Below the pieces are notes generated by a model, which ran no database searches, had not been told where the DNA came from, and saw only the letters and a list, made by a program, of their open reading frames with translations. DNA of 64,000 bases, from assembly GCF_900290275.1 (NCBI RefSeq), contig NZ_LT985323.1, positions 219,642 to 283,641 of the forward strand, given 5' to 3'. This stretch comes from Prevotella merdae (GTDB lineage: Bacteria > Bacteroidota > Bacteroidia > Bacteroidales > Bacteroidaceae). Of the stretch, positions 15,381 through 23,688 are shown piece by piece. The position numbers were made by a program, and so were the translations under genes. The first letter of the stretch is position 1. The number at the start of each line of letters is the position of its first letter.

Positions 15381-16442
15381 ATGAGTAGTACATTTACCGC
15401 GATTGACCACCTCTATGCCTTTGAGGATGGAGATGTGCTCACACCGGCTATGGGTGTCTCTTGGGTTAAACCGGAGGATGTTGGCTATGGTCTGCAGCAA
15501 TACTGGAACCCTACCATCAACGCAGTTATTGAGACAGATTTTAAACAACATCCTGTCTTCCTCTTTCCGCAGCCTTATTCTTCGAAGATGGGTAGTATTG
15601 TTGTCCCAGAGTCTGAGGGTCAGCAATGGTACTATGGCAATATATCCGATGAGGGTGGCATCCTTCAGAATGGCAAGGTCAAAGAAAAATTCGTAGAGCT
15701 GTTCGAGGTTACTACTATAGAACTCAACAAAAAGGTGTTCCCTGCTCTCAAAATCAAGGGTAATCTCGCCACGGCTGCTGACCATACGGACAAGTATATA
15801 TATTACAAGTCTTCTTGGCAGGGCAAGCAGTTCACATGTCAGCAGCTCATCCCGATTATGGAGGCTGTTGGCGAGTCATACAAGGTCAACATCAGCTATG
15901 TTGGTCAGGATGGCTCGGGTGACAATGTCCTCTCCAACAACAACGACTGGTGTAAAATGGTCCCCACTCTTCAGCGGTCTGGTGATCCTGTTAAGAGTGA
16001 CGCCACTTACAAGTGGCAGCGTATTGTAAACAATGTGTGGCAGGACATTACTGCAGTAGCAAAGGTTTATGAATTCGAGGGCAACAATCTCAAGGTCTAC
16101 AATGCCGCTGTTGAGGGTGTCGAAGTCTTCCGATGTGAGGTTACTTACTCGGGCAAGAAATACTATGGCGTTGCCGAGGTCACAGATGAACATGACCCGT
16201 ACTACATCATCCACGGGCGTTCTCAGGCTTCTAATGCTGTTGCCGTGGGTTCTACTGTCACCTACAACCCACGTGTCATTGAACGTGCTACGGGCAATGT
16301 CGTTACTGGCTTTACCTTCTCCTTTACCTTCACCAATGAGCAGGGCGAGGTGCTCAAAGACGTTACCGAGCGCAATCTTACTTACGATGTCATCAGCAAG
16401 TATGGTGGTATCGCTGTCCGTATCGAGGCTAAAAAATCTTAG
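15381..16442 (+). CDS. Tail fibre-type protein
   Basis: 353 residues, beta-rich with Ig-like segments (DATYKWQRIVNNVWQDITAVAKVYEFEGNNLKVYNAAVEGVEVFRCEVTYSGKKYYGVAEV) and a final domain TVTYNPRVIERATGNVVTGFTFSFTFTNEQGEVLKDVTERNLTYDVISKYGGIAVRIEA. It shares its KWQR motif with the protein at 14017. Five bases separate it from the small gene before and three from the next. Confidence 0.5.
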   Translation: MSSTFTAIDHLYAFEDGDVLTPAMGVSWVKPEDVGYGLQQYWNPTINAVIETDFKQHPVFLFPQPYSSKMGSIVVPESEGQQWYYGNISDEGGILQNGKVKEKFVELFEVTTIELNKKVFPALKIKGNLATAADHTDKYIYYKSSWQGKQFTCQQLIPIMEAVGESYKVNISYVGQDGSGDNVLSNNNDWCKMVPTLQRSGDPVKSDATYKWQRIVNNVWQDITAVAKVYEFEGNNLKVYNAAVEGVEVFRCEVTYSGKKYYGVAEVTDEHDPYYIIHGRSQASNAVAVGSTVTYNPRVIERATGNVVTGFTFSFTFTNEQGEVLKDVTERNLTYDVISKYGGIAVRIEAKKS

Positions 16443-16445
16443 CTT

Positions 16446-18362
16446 ATGGGTGGTATAGTTGCTTATGACCATCTCATCACAGCTCCTAAGGACGGGGCTG
16501 ATGGTGAGCCTGCTGTGGGCTATTATTTTGTTGCAGAACCTTCCGTCGTGCATTTCAATTCCGAAGGTGAGCCGACTGTCAAGTCGGTCAAGGTGACGGC
16601 TTACAAGGCCGTCGGTGGTAAGGTGTCTCCTTATGGTGGCGCGTCAGTCATGATTTACTATGATACAGGAGGTTCTGTTGTCAAGAGTGTTCCAGTCCTC
16701 AATCCTGCCACACTCACGCCTTCAGCCGGCGACGCTGCCAAGTATTCGCGTGTTGATTTCCGTCTCATCATCAGTGGCAATGTGGTTGCCACCATCTCCA
16801 TCCCTTATGTCAGCAATGGCTCTAATGGTACCAATGGCAAGGATGGCACTTCGTTCGTTGTCAAGGGCACAGCTAATGGGCATGCAGCTTCTGAAGAGGA
16901 TGTGCCTGCCGGAGCTAAAGGTCTGTGGCTTCTTGATAGTGTTATTGCTGGTGGCCTGGCACTGTGGTATCCTGAAGAATTAGGTGGCTCTTCTGCTGCT
17001 GTAGGTGATGCCTATATCATTAATGGGGATATTTGGGTGGCTGGTGATAAGGCTTGGAATCCTCTCGGTCAGTTCCGTGGTCCTGAGGGTGCGCAAGGTC
17101 CACGGGGTGCGCAAGGCTCGCCAGGTCCTATGTCTTATCTTGCGGGTGAGTGGCAGAGTGGGGTCACCTACACACGTACTGAAGATTTAATTCCAGTTGT
17201 CTCACACAAAGGGTTCTATTGGCGACCTGATGGAGATATTAGTATTCTCAACATCGAGCCGTCGGCGGACAACGATGATTGGGAACTTGTTTCCAAGGAT
17301 GACATGGTGTTCGCCCGGATTGTTATGTCTGACTTCGGCAAATTCGGTTCGGCCATTATGGTTGGTGACTATCTTTTCTCGCAGTTCGGCAAACTCAACG
17401 GCGAAACCATCGACGAGAATTCCTCAAAGAAGGATACCGCTTATACCCAGTTTAATGCCGACAATCCTGAGGATTCTACAAGGTTTGTTCCGTCGCTTTG
17501 GCTTAATTTTCGTACTGGTGAGCTGCATTGCAAGCAGGGCTTCTTCCATGGCGAGGTGAATGCCGAGTCTGGCACGTTCAACGGTACAGTCAATGCCAAC
17601 GATGGCATCTTCAAAGGTATCTGCCGACAGCCGTTTGTCCTCTACGAGGGCACGGTTTTAAATGCAGACGGTTCTTCTTATTCTGCTCTTGATAAGTTTG
17701 ACAACGTGTCGCTGCCTATGAGTTCGTCGGGGTGGAATATTGCGCTCGAGCTTCCTTGGGCTATGAGCTGCATCGGCCGTAAGTTGACTATAGCCAACTT
17801 CGAATGGTTGGGAGTGAGAGGTAGCGACAATTATGTGGCGACGGCTCCTCTGGGTTGTCAGTTCTATGAGGGTGGCCGTATATATAAAGATCTCTACATA
17901 AATCGTGAGATAGTGGAGTTGCTTGGCTATGGCGATACCAATCGTTTCTATGGCTGGATCGTCATTAATAGGGTGCCAATAAACAAGTATAAATACTCTA
18001 AACCGTCAATGGTCTTTTGCATGGGTTCTGTCACAGCAGTTCGTACAGGCAAGACTACTGGTACTGTTACTCTCTCTCGATGGAGTAGTAGCAACGGCGT
18101 TTCCAAGGATGATGTCACGGTTACAAGGGTTGAGACTGGTAAATACACCATTAAGTTCCCGGTGACGGCTGTGCCTAATGATGATTACATCCCTATAGTC
18201 ACTGGCTCCATCGCCGGCACTACTACCGATGCTAAGGCAGTCTATGCTTGCGTAGCTGCCAAGTCCAAAGGCTCGTTCACCGTGCTCACAGCCGATGATG
18301 ACTCTCTCAATGAGGGTGGATTCAACTTCGTTCTTCTCGACCCCAATGGCTGGGATCTATAA
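16446..18362 (+). CDS. Large tail fibre with collagen-like segment
   Basis: 638 residues. An Ig-like N-terminal part leads to a short collagen-like stretch (GPEGAQGPRGAQGSPGP, about residues 214-230, with an earlier GSNGTNGKDGT), typical of trimeric fibres. After it come W-rich repeats (GEWQSGVTYTRTEDLIPVVSHKGFYWRP), then a shaft with GEVNAESGTFNGTVNANDGIFKG, as in tail spike/fibre hubs carrying phage tail repeats. The C-terminus is beta-rich. Likely carries or positions the variable tip protein encoded next. Confidence 0.6.
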   Translation: MGGIVAYDHLITAPKDGADGEPAVGYYFVAEPSVVHFNSEGEPTVKSVKVTAYKAVGGKVSPYGGASVMIYYDTGGSVVKSVPVLNPATLTPSAGDAAKYSRVDFRLIISGNVVATISIPYVSNGSNGTNGKDGTSFVVKGTANGHAASEEDVPAGAKGLWLLDSVIAGGLALWYPEELGGSSAAVGDAYIINGDIWVAGDKAWNPLGQFRGPEGAQGPRGAQGSPGPMSYLAGEWQSGVTYTRTEDLIPVVSHKGFYWRPDGDISILNIEPSADNDDWELVSKDDMVFARIVMSDFGKFGSAIMVGDYLFSQFGKLNGETIDENSSKKDTAYTQFNADNPEDSTRFVPSLWLNFRTGELHCKQGFFHGEVNAESGTFNGTVNANDGIFKGICRQPFVLYEGTVLNADGSSYSALDKFDNVSLPMSSSGWNIALELPWAMSCIGRKLTIANFEWLGVRGSDNYVATAPLGCQFYEGGRIYKDLYINREIVELLGYGDTNRFYGWIVINRVPINKYKYSKPSMVFCMGSVTAVRTGKTTGTVTLSRWSSSNGVSKDDVTVTRVETGKYTIKFPVTAVPNDDYIPIVTGSIAGTTTDAKAVYACVAAKSKGSFTVLTADDDSLNEGGFNFVLLDPNGWDL

Positions 18363-18407
18363 TCCCCATTCAATTAATAATTACCAATTAATAATTAAAT
18401 ATTTCTC

Positions 18408-19784
18408 ATGGGAAAGAAAATCTCTGAAATCGAGGAGTTCTCCAACCAGAACTCTTCCATCCGTCTTATTGGCTACGATCCGTCGTCCAACAAGGTTGGC
18501 GCTTTGCCACTCGGCGCTATCACTTCCAAGACTGCCTACTGTGGTTGCCGATGGAAGAAGGCTGAGTCTAAGCCCGAAGGTGAGCCGTTTGGCGACCTTA
18601 CTATGTTGGCCAACCTACCCTCTATCCTTGGATTGGGCGGTTATCTTGTGCGCAATGACCATTCGCGACGCAAGCTCTCACCAAACAACCACAAGCAGTT
18701 TGCAAGTGGTGGGGTGGCTGCTCTTGATGGCTCTATGGGCCACTATCAGTGGGGTTGGAACATCCCCTGGTACTACGCGCATTGGGAGGATGACATCTAT
18801 GAGTACGAAGCTATTTCCACGGCTCCTATCTCTGGACATTGGAACTGTAAGATTCCTGTCGCATCCATGTCTTGCTCAGGCGCAGCTGCTCTCGACCGTA
18901 CTAACCTCATCCTCGTATCTTACTGCAAGCGCACAGCTCAGTATCGTGGTGGCGACAACAAGCCTGACAACGATGCAAAGTGGAACACTCTCCTTGGCAA
19001 GCCAGTCGTGAGTGTAGCTGAGGACAAGCTGCAGCAGTATGCCGAGAAGAATGGTGCGCGTTGGGGCGCGTCTATGTATATGATGATATTCGCGCTTGGT
19101 GCTCTCACTCGCATTATCTTCCACAACCGCAATATACAGGCTCCATACAAGGCTGCTCTTACTGCAGAGGGTCTGCGCCAAGGCGGTCTTGGTAATGGAA
19201 TTGATTATGTCATTGACGATTTCGGTAAACAGTATGCTACTCTCGACATCGATGCTCTTGCAGAGCGTGGCGATGCTACGGGAGTATTCTCTGTTACTAT
19301 CCCCAAAGGAGATGGCACTAACAAGACCATTAACAACATACCTATGTTCTTCGGTCTCAAGAACTGGTATCAGTATATCTATATGATGATGCACGGTTGT
19401 GCTGTGCAAGCAACATCAAGTAAGACTCTCGATGTGTACGCGCTTAAAAAATGGACTTCCTCTCCAGTCGACACGACTGGAGTCAGCAAGTTCACCAAGA
19501 TTGGTTCTATACCGGCAACTTCAGCGTCGGAGGCTTCTTGGCTGTATAGCAAGCGTATGAATCTCGACAACATGATTGCATATCCGCTTGAGTTCGGAGG
19601 CTCGGGTTCTACTTACTATTGCGATGGTTTCTTTCATCCTGCTATCACGTCTGGCGTTCGTGGTCTCGCTGCGTTCTGCCATGCGAGCTATGGTTCCACT
19701 GCTGGCTCTTGTGCGCTCAATGCTAACAACGGTCTCACGGTTTCCAATGTGAACTACGGCGCGTTCCTCAACAATTTTGCGTAG
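18408..19784 (+). CDS. DGR target protein: fibre tip with variable C-type-lectin-like end
   Basis: 458 residues. The N-terminus (KISEIEEFSNQNSSIRLIGYDPSSNKVGALPLG) is an attachment segment seen in Bacteroidales fibre proteins. The last 65 residues (GGSGSTYYCDGFFHP, SGVRGLAAFCHASYG, NANNGLTVSNVNYGAFL) follow the pattern of diversity-generating retroelement variable regions on a formylglycine-enzyme/C-type-lectin fold: GG, YYCD, GVRGL, small residues, then an asparagine-rich end. Such domains bind receptors. It lies directly after the large fibre and before the reverse transcriptase, as expected for a DGR target. Confidence 0.72.
   Translation: MGKKISEIEEFSNQNSSIRLIGYDPSSNKVGALPLGAITSKTAYCGCRWKKAESKPEGEPFGDLTMLANLPSILGLGGYLVRNDHSRRKLSPNNHKQFASGGVAALDGSMGHYQWGWNIPWYYAHWEDDIYEYEAISTAPISGHWNCKIPVASMSCSGAAALDRTNLILVSYCKRTAQYRGGDNKPDNDAKWNTLLGKPVVSVAEDKLQQYAEKNGARWGASMYMMIFALGALTRIIFHNRNIQAPYKAALTAEGLRQGGLGNGIDYVIDDFGKQYATLDIDALAERGDATGVFSVTIPKGDGTNKTINNIPMFFGLKNWYQYIYMMMHGCAVQATSSKTLDVYALKKWTSSPVDTTGVSKFTKIGSIPATSASEASWLYSKRMNLDNMIAYPLEFGGSGSTYYCDGFFHPAITSGVRGLAAFCHASYGSTAGSCALNANNGLTVSNVNYGAFLNNFA
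19594..19784 (+). other. Variable region (VR) of the DGR target
   Basis: The segment encodes the final part of the target protein. Remaining AAT/AAC codons around 19717-19755 are what is expected from adenine-directed mutagenesis of a template repeat. No matching template repeat was found elsewhere in the window, so the exact borders are approximate. Confidence 0.5.
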
Positions 19785-19974
19785 GAGTGAGCCTCTCCCA
19801 TCGGAGAAAAATATCGCATGATGTCGGCGAGTCTCGTAGCCTTAGGCGAGCGACATACCCGACGGTCTATAATTGCAGACCACTACCCACCGAAAGGCCC
19901 TTGCCTTTCCCTTACAGATCCCGACCATAATCCCGCAATATATAATTAATAACTGATAATTAATAATTTAAGCA
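19785..19974 (+). other. Structured gap between VR gene and reverse transcriptase
   Basis: No gene is seen. Three perfect hairpins occur in order: TCTCC-CATC-GGAGA (about 19793-19806), GGTCT/AGACC (about 19864-19881) and GAAAGGC-CCTT-GCCTTTC (about 19895-19912), with a less regular GTCGGCGAG...CGAGCGAC element between the first two. In DGRs the template and priming RNA normally sit here. The template repeat itself is not recognisable, so this may be the remaining RNA scaffold. Confidence 0.45.
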
Positions 19975-21225
19975 GTGCATAGAATACGAGATTGTGGCGA
20001 AGCCGAACACCTTCCCAACATTCAGGCCGCTTTTTATAATTTCTCGCATGGCAAGCATAAGCGCATGATGATTCAGGAGTATGAGTCCAATCTTCAGCGC
20101 AACCTTCAGCGTGTTCTCCAGGAGCTTACAGACGAGGCTTGGTTTCCTTCTCCTTACCGTCCCAAGACGGTCATGGAGCGCAAGCGTCGTGAGTTAGCAC
20201 GCGCACCCATTCATGACCATGTCCTTGAGGCAGCTGCCATCTTGCCCTACGAGACAACTCTGTATGATTACATTGCGTGGCAATGTCCTGCTGTTCGCCC
20301 TAACATGGGGCAGCACGCTCTTATGCGACACCTGCGCAACGAGTTGTATAGCTGCAGTCAGCAAGAGGTTGCCTACAATCTGTCAATGGATATTCATCAT
20401 TACTTCCCTTTGATGGATCATGCTATACTCAAGCGTCAGATTCTGCGCAAGGTCAAGCCGGGTAAGTTGCAGCGTCTCCTGTTTAAGGTAGTTGATTCTT
20501 ATCTTCAAGGTGCTCCCCTTGGTATCAAGGTATCTCAGATTTTTGGAATGCTATATCTTGCCGATTTCGACCGCCTTGCAATGCGGTTCTTCGACATTGG
20601 CCAAGACCCCGAAAAACTTGCTTACTGGACCCGCAAATATGTCGAGGGGCGCATCATCACGGCTCGCACGCCCGACGATTTTGCCGACCTCTGCCGTGGC
20701 CCTACTTATCTCGCAGACAAGTTCCGTGCTTATGTGGCAGCGGGTCTGCCACATTACTCGCGCTTTGTCGACAACATCATCTTTCGTCATGCCGACAAGA
20801 CTGTGCTCGGCATTGTGCGCACTCTTGCGGTTGCTATCCTTTCGCGTGACTATCACGCTCAGATCAACCGCGATTATAATATTAGACCTACACACATGGG
20901 CATCCGCATCTGTGGCTATGTGTTTTACCATGACCGTGTCTTGCTTGGCAAACACAACAAGCAGGAGCTTGCGCGACATGTGACAAAGCTCAAGAAAAAA
21001 GGTCTCAGCGAAGAAGAAATACGTATTAGACAGTCGTCTCGCTTCGGTTACGCTAAGCATGCCGACTGCATAAATTTGATTAAAAAATTAGGAATGGAAA
21101 AATCGTTAGGTAAGATTATCAAGTCTCACCGCATTAAGTCACCTTTCGAAAACATGCGTGGCTCCCAGAAAATCAGCTTTTCAATGATATGCGATAACTT
21201 AACAAATGTTAACGGGGGGGGGTGA
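19975..21225 (+). CDS. DGR-type reverse transcriptase, active-site motif FVDN
   Basis: 416 residues from a GTG at 19975 (an in-frame stop lies two codons before). Motif A is LSMDIHHYF (Asp139), motif B APLGIKVSQIFGMLYL with the SQ typical of DGR enzymes (about 187-188), motif C RFVDNIIF (Asp266-Asn267) in place of YxDD, and then GIRICGYVFYHDRVLL, KKKGLSEEE and FGYAKHADCINLIKKL, all close to Bacteroidetes DGR enzymes. About 70 extra residues lie between motifs B and C. It would copy a template RNA with errors at adenines. The Asn for the second Asp may weaken or abolish activity. The end (about 380-416) resembles the start of the accessory domain encoded next. Confidence 0.8.
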   Translation: MHRIRDCGEAEHLPNIQAAFYNFSHGKHKRMMIQEYESNLQRNLQRVLQELTDEAWFPSPYRPKTVMERKRRELARAPIHDHVLEAAAILPYETTLYDYIAWQCPAVRPNMGQHALMRHLRNELYSCSQQEVAYNLSMDIHHYFPLMDHAILKRQILRKVKPGKLQRLLFKVVDSYLQGAPLGIKVSQIFGMLYLADFDRLAMRFFDIGQDPEKLAYWTRKYVEGRIITARTPDDFADLCRGPTYLADKFRAYVAAGLPHYSRFVDNIIFRHADKTVLGIVRTLAVAILSRDYHAQINRDYNIRPTHMGIRICGYVFYHDRVLLGKHNKQELARHVTKLKKKGLSEEEIRIRQSSRFGYAKHADCINLIKKLGMEKSLGKIIKSHRIKSPFENMRGSQKISFSMICDNLTNVNGGG

Positions 21226-21631
21226 ACCAGATACCTGGAATAAAAAGATTTTGTTAGAGGATTATAAAATAGAGGATTCAAAGATTGATAGGCGCAAGGT
21301 CACCGTTTCGGTGCCTGACTCGTCCGGTAATTATCAGGAGATTACTAAGGTGGTGACATCCAAGGTGCTTGCCATCAAGTTCAAGAAGATAGTGGATACG
21401 ATTCGCATCGAGGCTCCAGACGGTTCTATGCAAGAATCTTATGTGTTTGAGAAGGCTCGTGACCGCGATGGCAATCCTACTCTGCTCGATGCTGAGTACT
21501 ATGCCTATACAGGGTCTAAGGTGCTTATCGATCAGGCTCAAAAGGATTTCTCTCGCGAGGATCTTCCTGCACCTACGGTGATTAAACAATTCGAGGGCAA
21601 AAAAGGACAAACATTTTTCAAATTTACGTAA
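21206..21631 (+). CDS. DGR-associated accessory protein, possibly fused to the RT by slippage
   Basis: 141 residues from an ATG that overlaps the RT end by 20 bases in another frame. KKILLEDYKIEDSKI, VLAIKFKKI, YAYTGSKVLIDQ and TVIKQFEGKKGQTFFKF match the small protein I recall downstream of Bacteroides DGR reverse transcriptases (a strand-rich domain with TGSxVLxxQ). The part that should precede KKILL (KISFSMICDNL) is encoded at the end of the RT frame. A run of nine G at 21214-21222 lies exactly where the frames would need to join. Confidence 0.6.
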   Translation: MLTGGGEPDTWNKKILLEDYKIEDSKIDRRKVTVSVPDSSGNYQEITKVVTSKVLAIKFKKIVDTIRIEAPDGSMQESYVFEKARDRDGNPTLLDAEYYAYTGSKVLIDQAQKDFSREDLPAPTVIKQFEGKKGQTFFKFT

Positions 21632-21632
21632 T

Positions 21633-22031
21633 ATGAATAAAATGTATTATACAGTTGCTTATACTGAACCGCGCACCTTCCTGCGCTATGACTCCAATCG
21701 TGTCATCATCTATCCTAACGAGAATGTTGTTGACAACTATCAGCCTACCCAGAAGAATGCTGATGAACCTACTCCTTCTCCATACAAGGCTTACGTCTAC
21801 ACTGGTGAGGAGGTCGATGGTGGTTTCATCGTCGAGTGTGCTGACCCTACCGATTATCATGAGCTTGCCAATGCCATCATCCGCACCAAGTATACAGTGT
21901 CTGATGAGCTTGCTCTACAGCGTCATCACCAGACTGACCATGATGCTTATGAGGCGGAATGGCAGTCTTATTGTGAGTTTGCCGATGCTGCTACAACTAA
22001 GGCAAAACAATGGCTCAGAGTGCCTCTATAA
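21633..22031 (+). CDS. Phage protein after the DGR, possible fibre assembly factor
   Basis: 132 residues, acidic, starting MNKMYYTVAYTEPRTFLRYDSNRVIIYPNENVVDNYQPTQ. The proline-rich centre and helical end (SDELALQRHHQTDHDAYEAEWQSYCEFADAATTKAKQWLRVPL) recall small proteins that follow tail fibres. No family recognised with certainty. A terminator ends the unit directly after it. Confidence 0.5.
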   Translation: MNKMYYTVAYTEPRTFLRYDSNRVIIYPNENVVDNYQPTQKNADEPTPSPYKAYVYTGEEVDGGFIVECADPTDYHELANAIIRTKYTVSDELALQRHHQTDHDAYEAEWQSYCEFADAATTKAKQWLRVPL

Positions 22032-22054
22032 TTTTATTTGTTATTAATGTTTTC

Positions 22055-22090
22055 AATACGGCATGCAGTTGCGTGCCGTATTTTATTTTT
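22055..22090 (+). terminator. Rho-independent terminator of the fibre/DGR unit
   Basis: AATACGGCA (22055-22063) pairs with TGCCGTATT (22074-22082), followed by TTATTTTT. Confidence 0.85.
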
Positions 22091-22104
22091 CGCCTATCCA
22101 TATA

Positions 22105-22112
22105 TATCTTTG
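22105..22112 (+). promoter_or_regulatory. Promoter box of the lysis cassette
   Basis: TATCTTTG with a T-rich -33 region about 20 bases upstream. It lies just after the terminator and 31 bases before the holin ATG; the leader contains AATTAATAATTAATAA. Confidence 0.6.
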
Positions 22113-22142
22113 CCACGTAATTAATAATTAATAACTGAAAAA

Positions 22143-22610
22143 ATGATTGAACACATTCGTCACCTCTTAGCAGGCATCGCTATAGCATTGCTTGCCTTTC
22201 TTCGCCCAATCGGAGATGAGCTGCTCTCTCTCATTATTGTCTTCGTTCTTAACTTCTTCGTTGGTTTCATGGCTGGCATGATAGCTAATCATGAGGATTT
22301 CGATCTCAAGAAGGCGTTCAGATGTATAGCGGAAGCTACAGTTTTCTTCGTGCTCTGTTGTGCTATCTACGCGGTCGGCAACCTCAAGCAACAGCATGAT
22401 GGTGCTCTCCAGTGTGTCAGCTGCATCACCTGGTTGGTGATATATTGCTATTCGCTCAACATCCTCAAAAATCTCAAGAAGGTATTCCGTCGAGACACTG
22501 CACCCTATATGATTGTCTCGTTCCTCTACTACGTTCTTAAGTTCAAGTTCGTTGAGCGCATTCCGTTTATGTCTGATTATCTTAATTTTACAAAACATGA
22601 AAGCGTCTGA
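22143..22610 (+). CDS. Holin (multi-helix membrane protein)
   Basis: 155 residues with about four hydrophobic helices (LLAGIAIALLAFLRPIG, LLSLIIVFVLNFFVGFMAGMIA, AEATVFFVLCCAIYAVG, VSCITWLVIYCYSLNIL), as in large phage holins of the Bcl-type/toxin-secretion family. Holins open the inner membrane to time lysis. The gene overlaps the start of the endolysin by 14 bases, and a single-gene spanin follows, so the whole cassette is intact. Confidence 0.65.
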   Translation: MIEHIRHLLAGIAIALLAFLRPIGDELLSLIIVFVLNFFVGFMAGMIANHEDFDLKKAFRCIAEATVFFVLCCAIYAVGNLKQQHDGALQCVSCITWLVIYCYSLNILKNLKKVFRRDTAPYMIVSFLYYVLKFKFVERIPFMSDYLNFTKHESV

Positions 22611-23022
22611 TACTCTTATCCGTTACATCAAGCAGTGCGAGAGTTACCGTTCTCGCGCTTACGTCTGTCCTGCAGGTAAGCTAACCTGTGGCTATGGCCA
22701 TACACAAGGTGTTACCGCTAAGACCGTTTGCAACAAGGCTACAGCCGAAGCCTGGCTTCGTCAGGATCTCGCACCGTGCGAAACCTTCTGTTCTTCCATC
22801 AAGCAGCTCGACACTCAAGGCAAGTTCGATGCTTGCGTCGATTTTTGCTTTAATTGTGGCATCACCAATTTCCGCAAATCTACCTTGTACCGTCTAATCC
22901 TTGCGAAAGCCTCTCTCAAGCAAATCCAAGCAGAGTTCAAAAAATGGAAGTACAGCAACGGCAAGCCTCTCAAAGGTCTCCTTAATCGCCGTATCTGGGA
23001 AGCTAACCGCTTCGCCCAATAA
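22597..23022 (+). CDS. Endolysin, GH24 lysozyme (muramidase)
   Basis: 141 residues from the ATG at 22597 (MKASDTLIRYIKQCESYRSRAY). The catalytic triad fits the phage-lysozyme spacing E-x8-C/D-x5-T: Glu15, Cys24, Thr30, with the Cys variant in place of Asp. GYGHT and VDFCFNCGITNFRKSTLYRLI are typical of the family. No signal peptide or signal-anchor is seen, so it needs the holin upstream to reach peptidoglycan. It overlaps the holin gene by 14 bases. Confidence 0.85.
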   Translation: MKASDTLIRYIKQCESYRSRAYVCPAGKLTCGYGHTQGVTAKTVCNKATAEAWLRQDLAPCETFCSSIKQLDTQGKFDACVDFCFNCGITNFRKSTLYRLILAKASLKQIQAEFKKWKYSNGKPLKGLLNRRIWEANRFAQ

Positions 23023-23052
23023 TTAATAACATATAATTAATAATTGTTCAAA

Positions 23053-23619
23053 GTGAAATCAACATTCTATTCTCGCGCCCTCGCGCTCCTCCTCTTTCTC
23101 TTCCTGCTGTTTGTCATGACATTAGTCTCTGCGTGTTCGTCGTCACGTCATACGTCGGTCGTCACATCATCTGCTATACCGACTATTCAGCACACCTCGA
23201 CTATCAATCAGCATTCTGTGTCCATCGATACAGCGTCTGTCTCTCGATCTATCGCGTCCATCATACGTAACTTCCAGCGCAGCGTCTCCTCAGTTGTCGA
23301 CTCAACCACTACGGTAGTCGACACCTCTGGCCGTGTAGTACGCACAGACCACAATCGCACAGTACACACAGCCACATCCTCAGACAGAGAGTCAGTTCTT
23401 CGTGACTCCATCCGCGACCTGCGTCTTCAATACCAGGCTCTTCTCGAACAGAAGGTCAAGCAGTCTGAGGTTCCGGTCCTCGTCGAGCGCAAGCAGGAAA
23501 AATGGGAGCAGTTCTTCATCCGCATCGGTATAATGTCTTCTATCCTCGTTGTTGTTGCAGTCATCGTAACTGTTGTTTGGCTCATCTATCGTCGACGCGA
23601 TAGACACTCTTATATTTAA
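23053..23619 (+). CDS. Unimolecular spanin (lipoprotein with C-terminal membrane helix)
   Basis: 188 residues from the GTG at 23053; a TTG at 23044 is the alternative. A signal peptide ends in a lipobox (LVSAC, Cys28). A serine/threonine-rich periplasmic part with a coil follows (SVLRDSIRDLRLQYQALLEQKVKQSEVPVLVERKQEKWEQFF). The C-terminus is a membrane helix (IMSSILVVVAVIVTVVWLIY) with a basic tail. Outer-membrane lipid anchor plus inner-membrane helix in one chain defines a u-spanin, which fuses the two membranes in the last step of lysis. It follows the endolysin. Confidence 0.8.
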   Translation: MKSTFYSRALALLLFLFLLFVMTLVSACSSSRHTSVVTSSAIPTIQHTSTINQHSVSIDTASVSRSIASIIRNFQRSVSSVVDSTTTVVDTSGRVVRTDHNRTVHTATSSDRESVLRDSIRDLRLQYQALLEQKVKQSEVPVLVERKQEKWEQFFIRIGIMSSILVVVAVIVTVVWLIYRRRDRHSYI

Positions 23620-23652
23620 CATTTAAAATTTCATAATCAGCAGATAATTTTA

Positions 23653-23660
23653 TATCTTTG
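23653..23660 (+). promoter_or_regulatory. Promoter box before a small membrane gene
   Basis: TATCTTTG, 28 bases upstream of the ATG at 23689. The -33 half is not obvious. Confidence 0.5.
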
Positions 23661-23688
23661 CGGTATAATAATTAAAATCGTCTGCTAT

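Noticed and set aside
19975..21225. Retron or group II intron reverse transcriptase
   Set aside because: The SQ motif, the GYVFYHDRVLL and GYAKHADC segments and the adjacent variable-region gene fit DGR enzymes; no intron maturase domain or retron RNA is seen.
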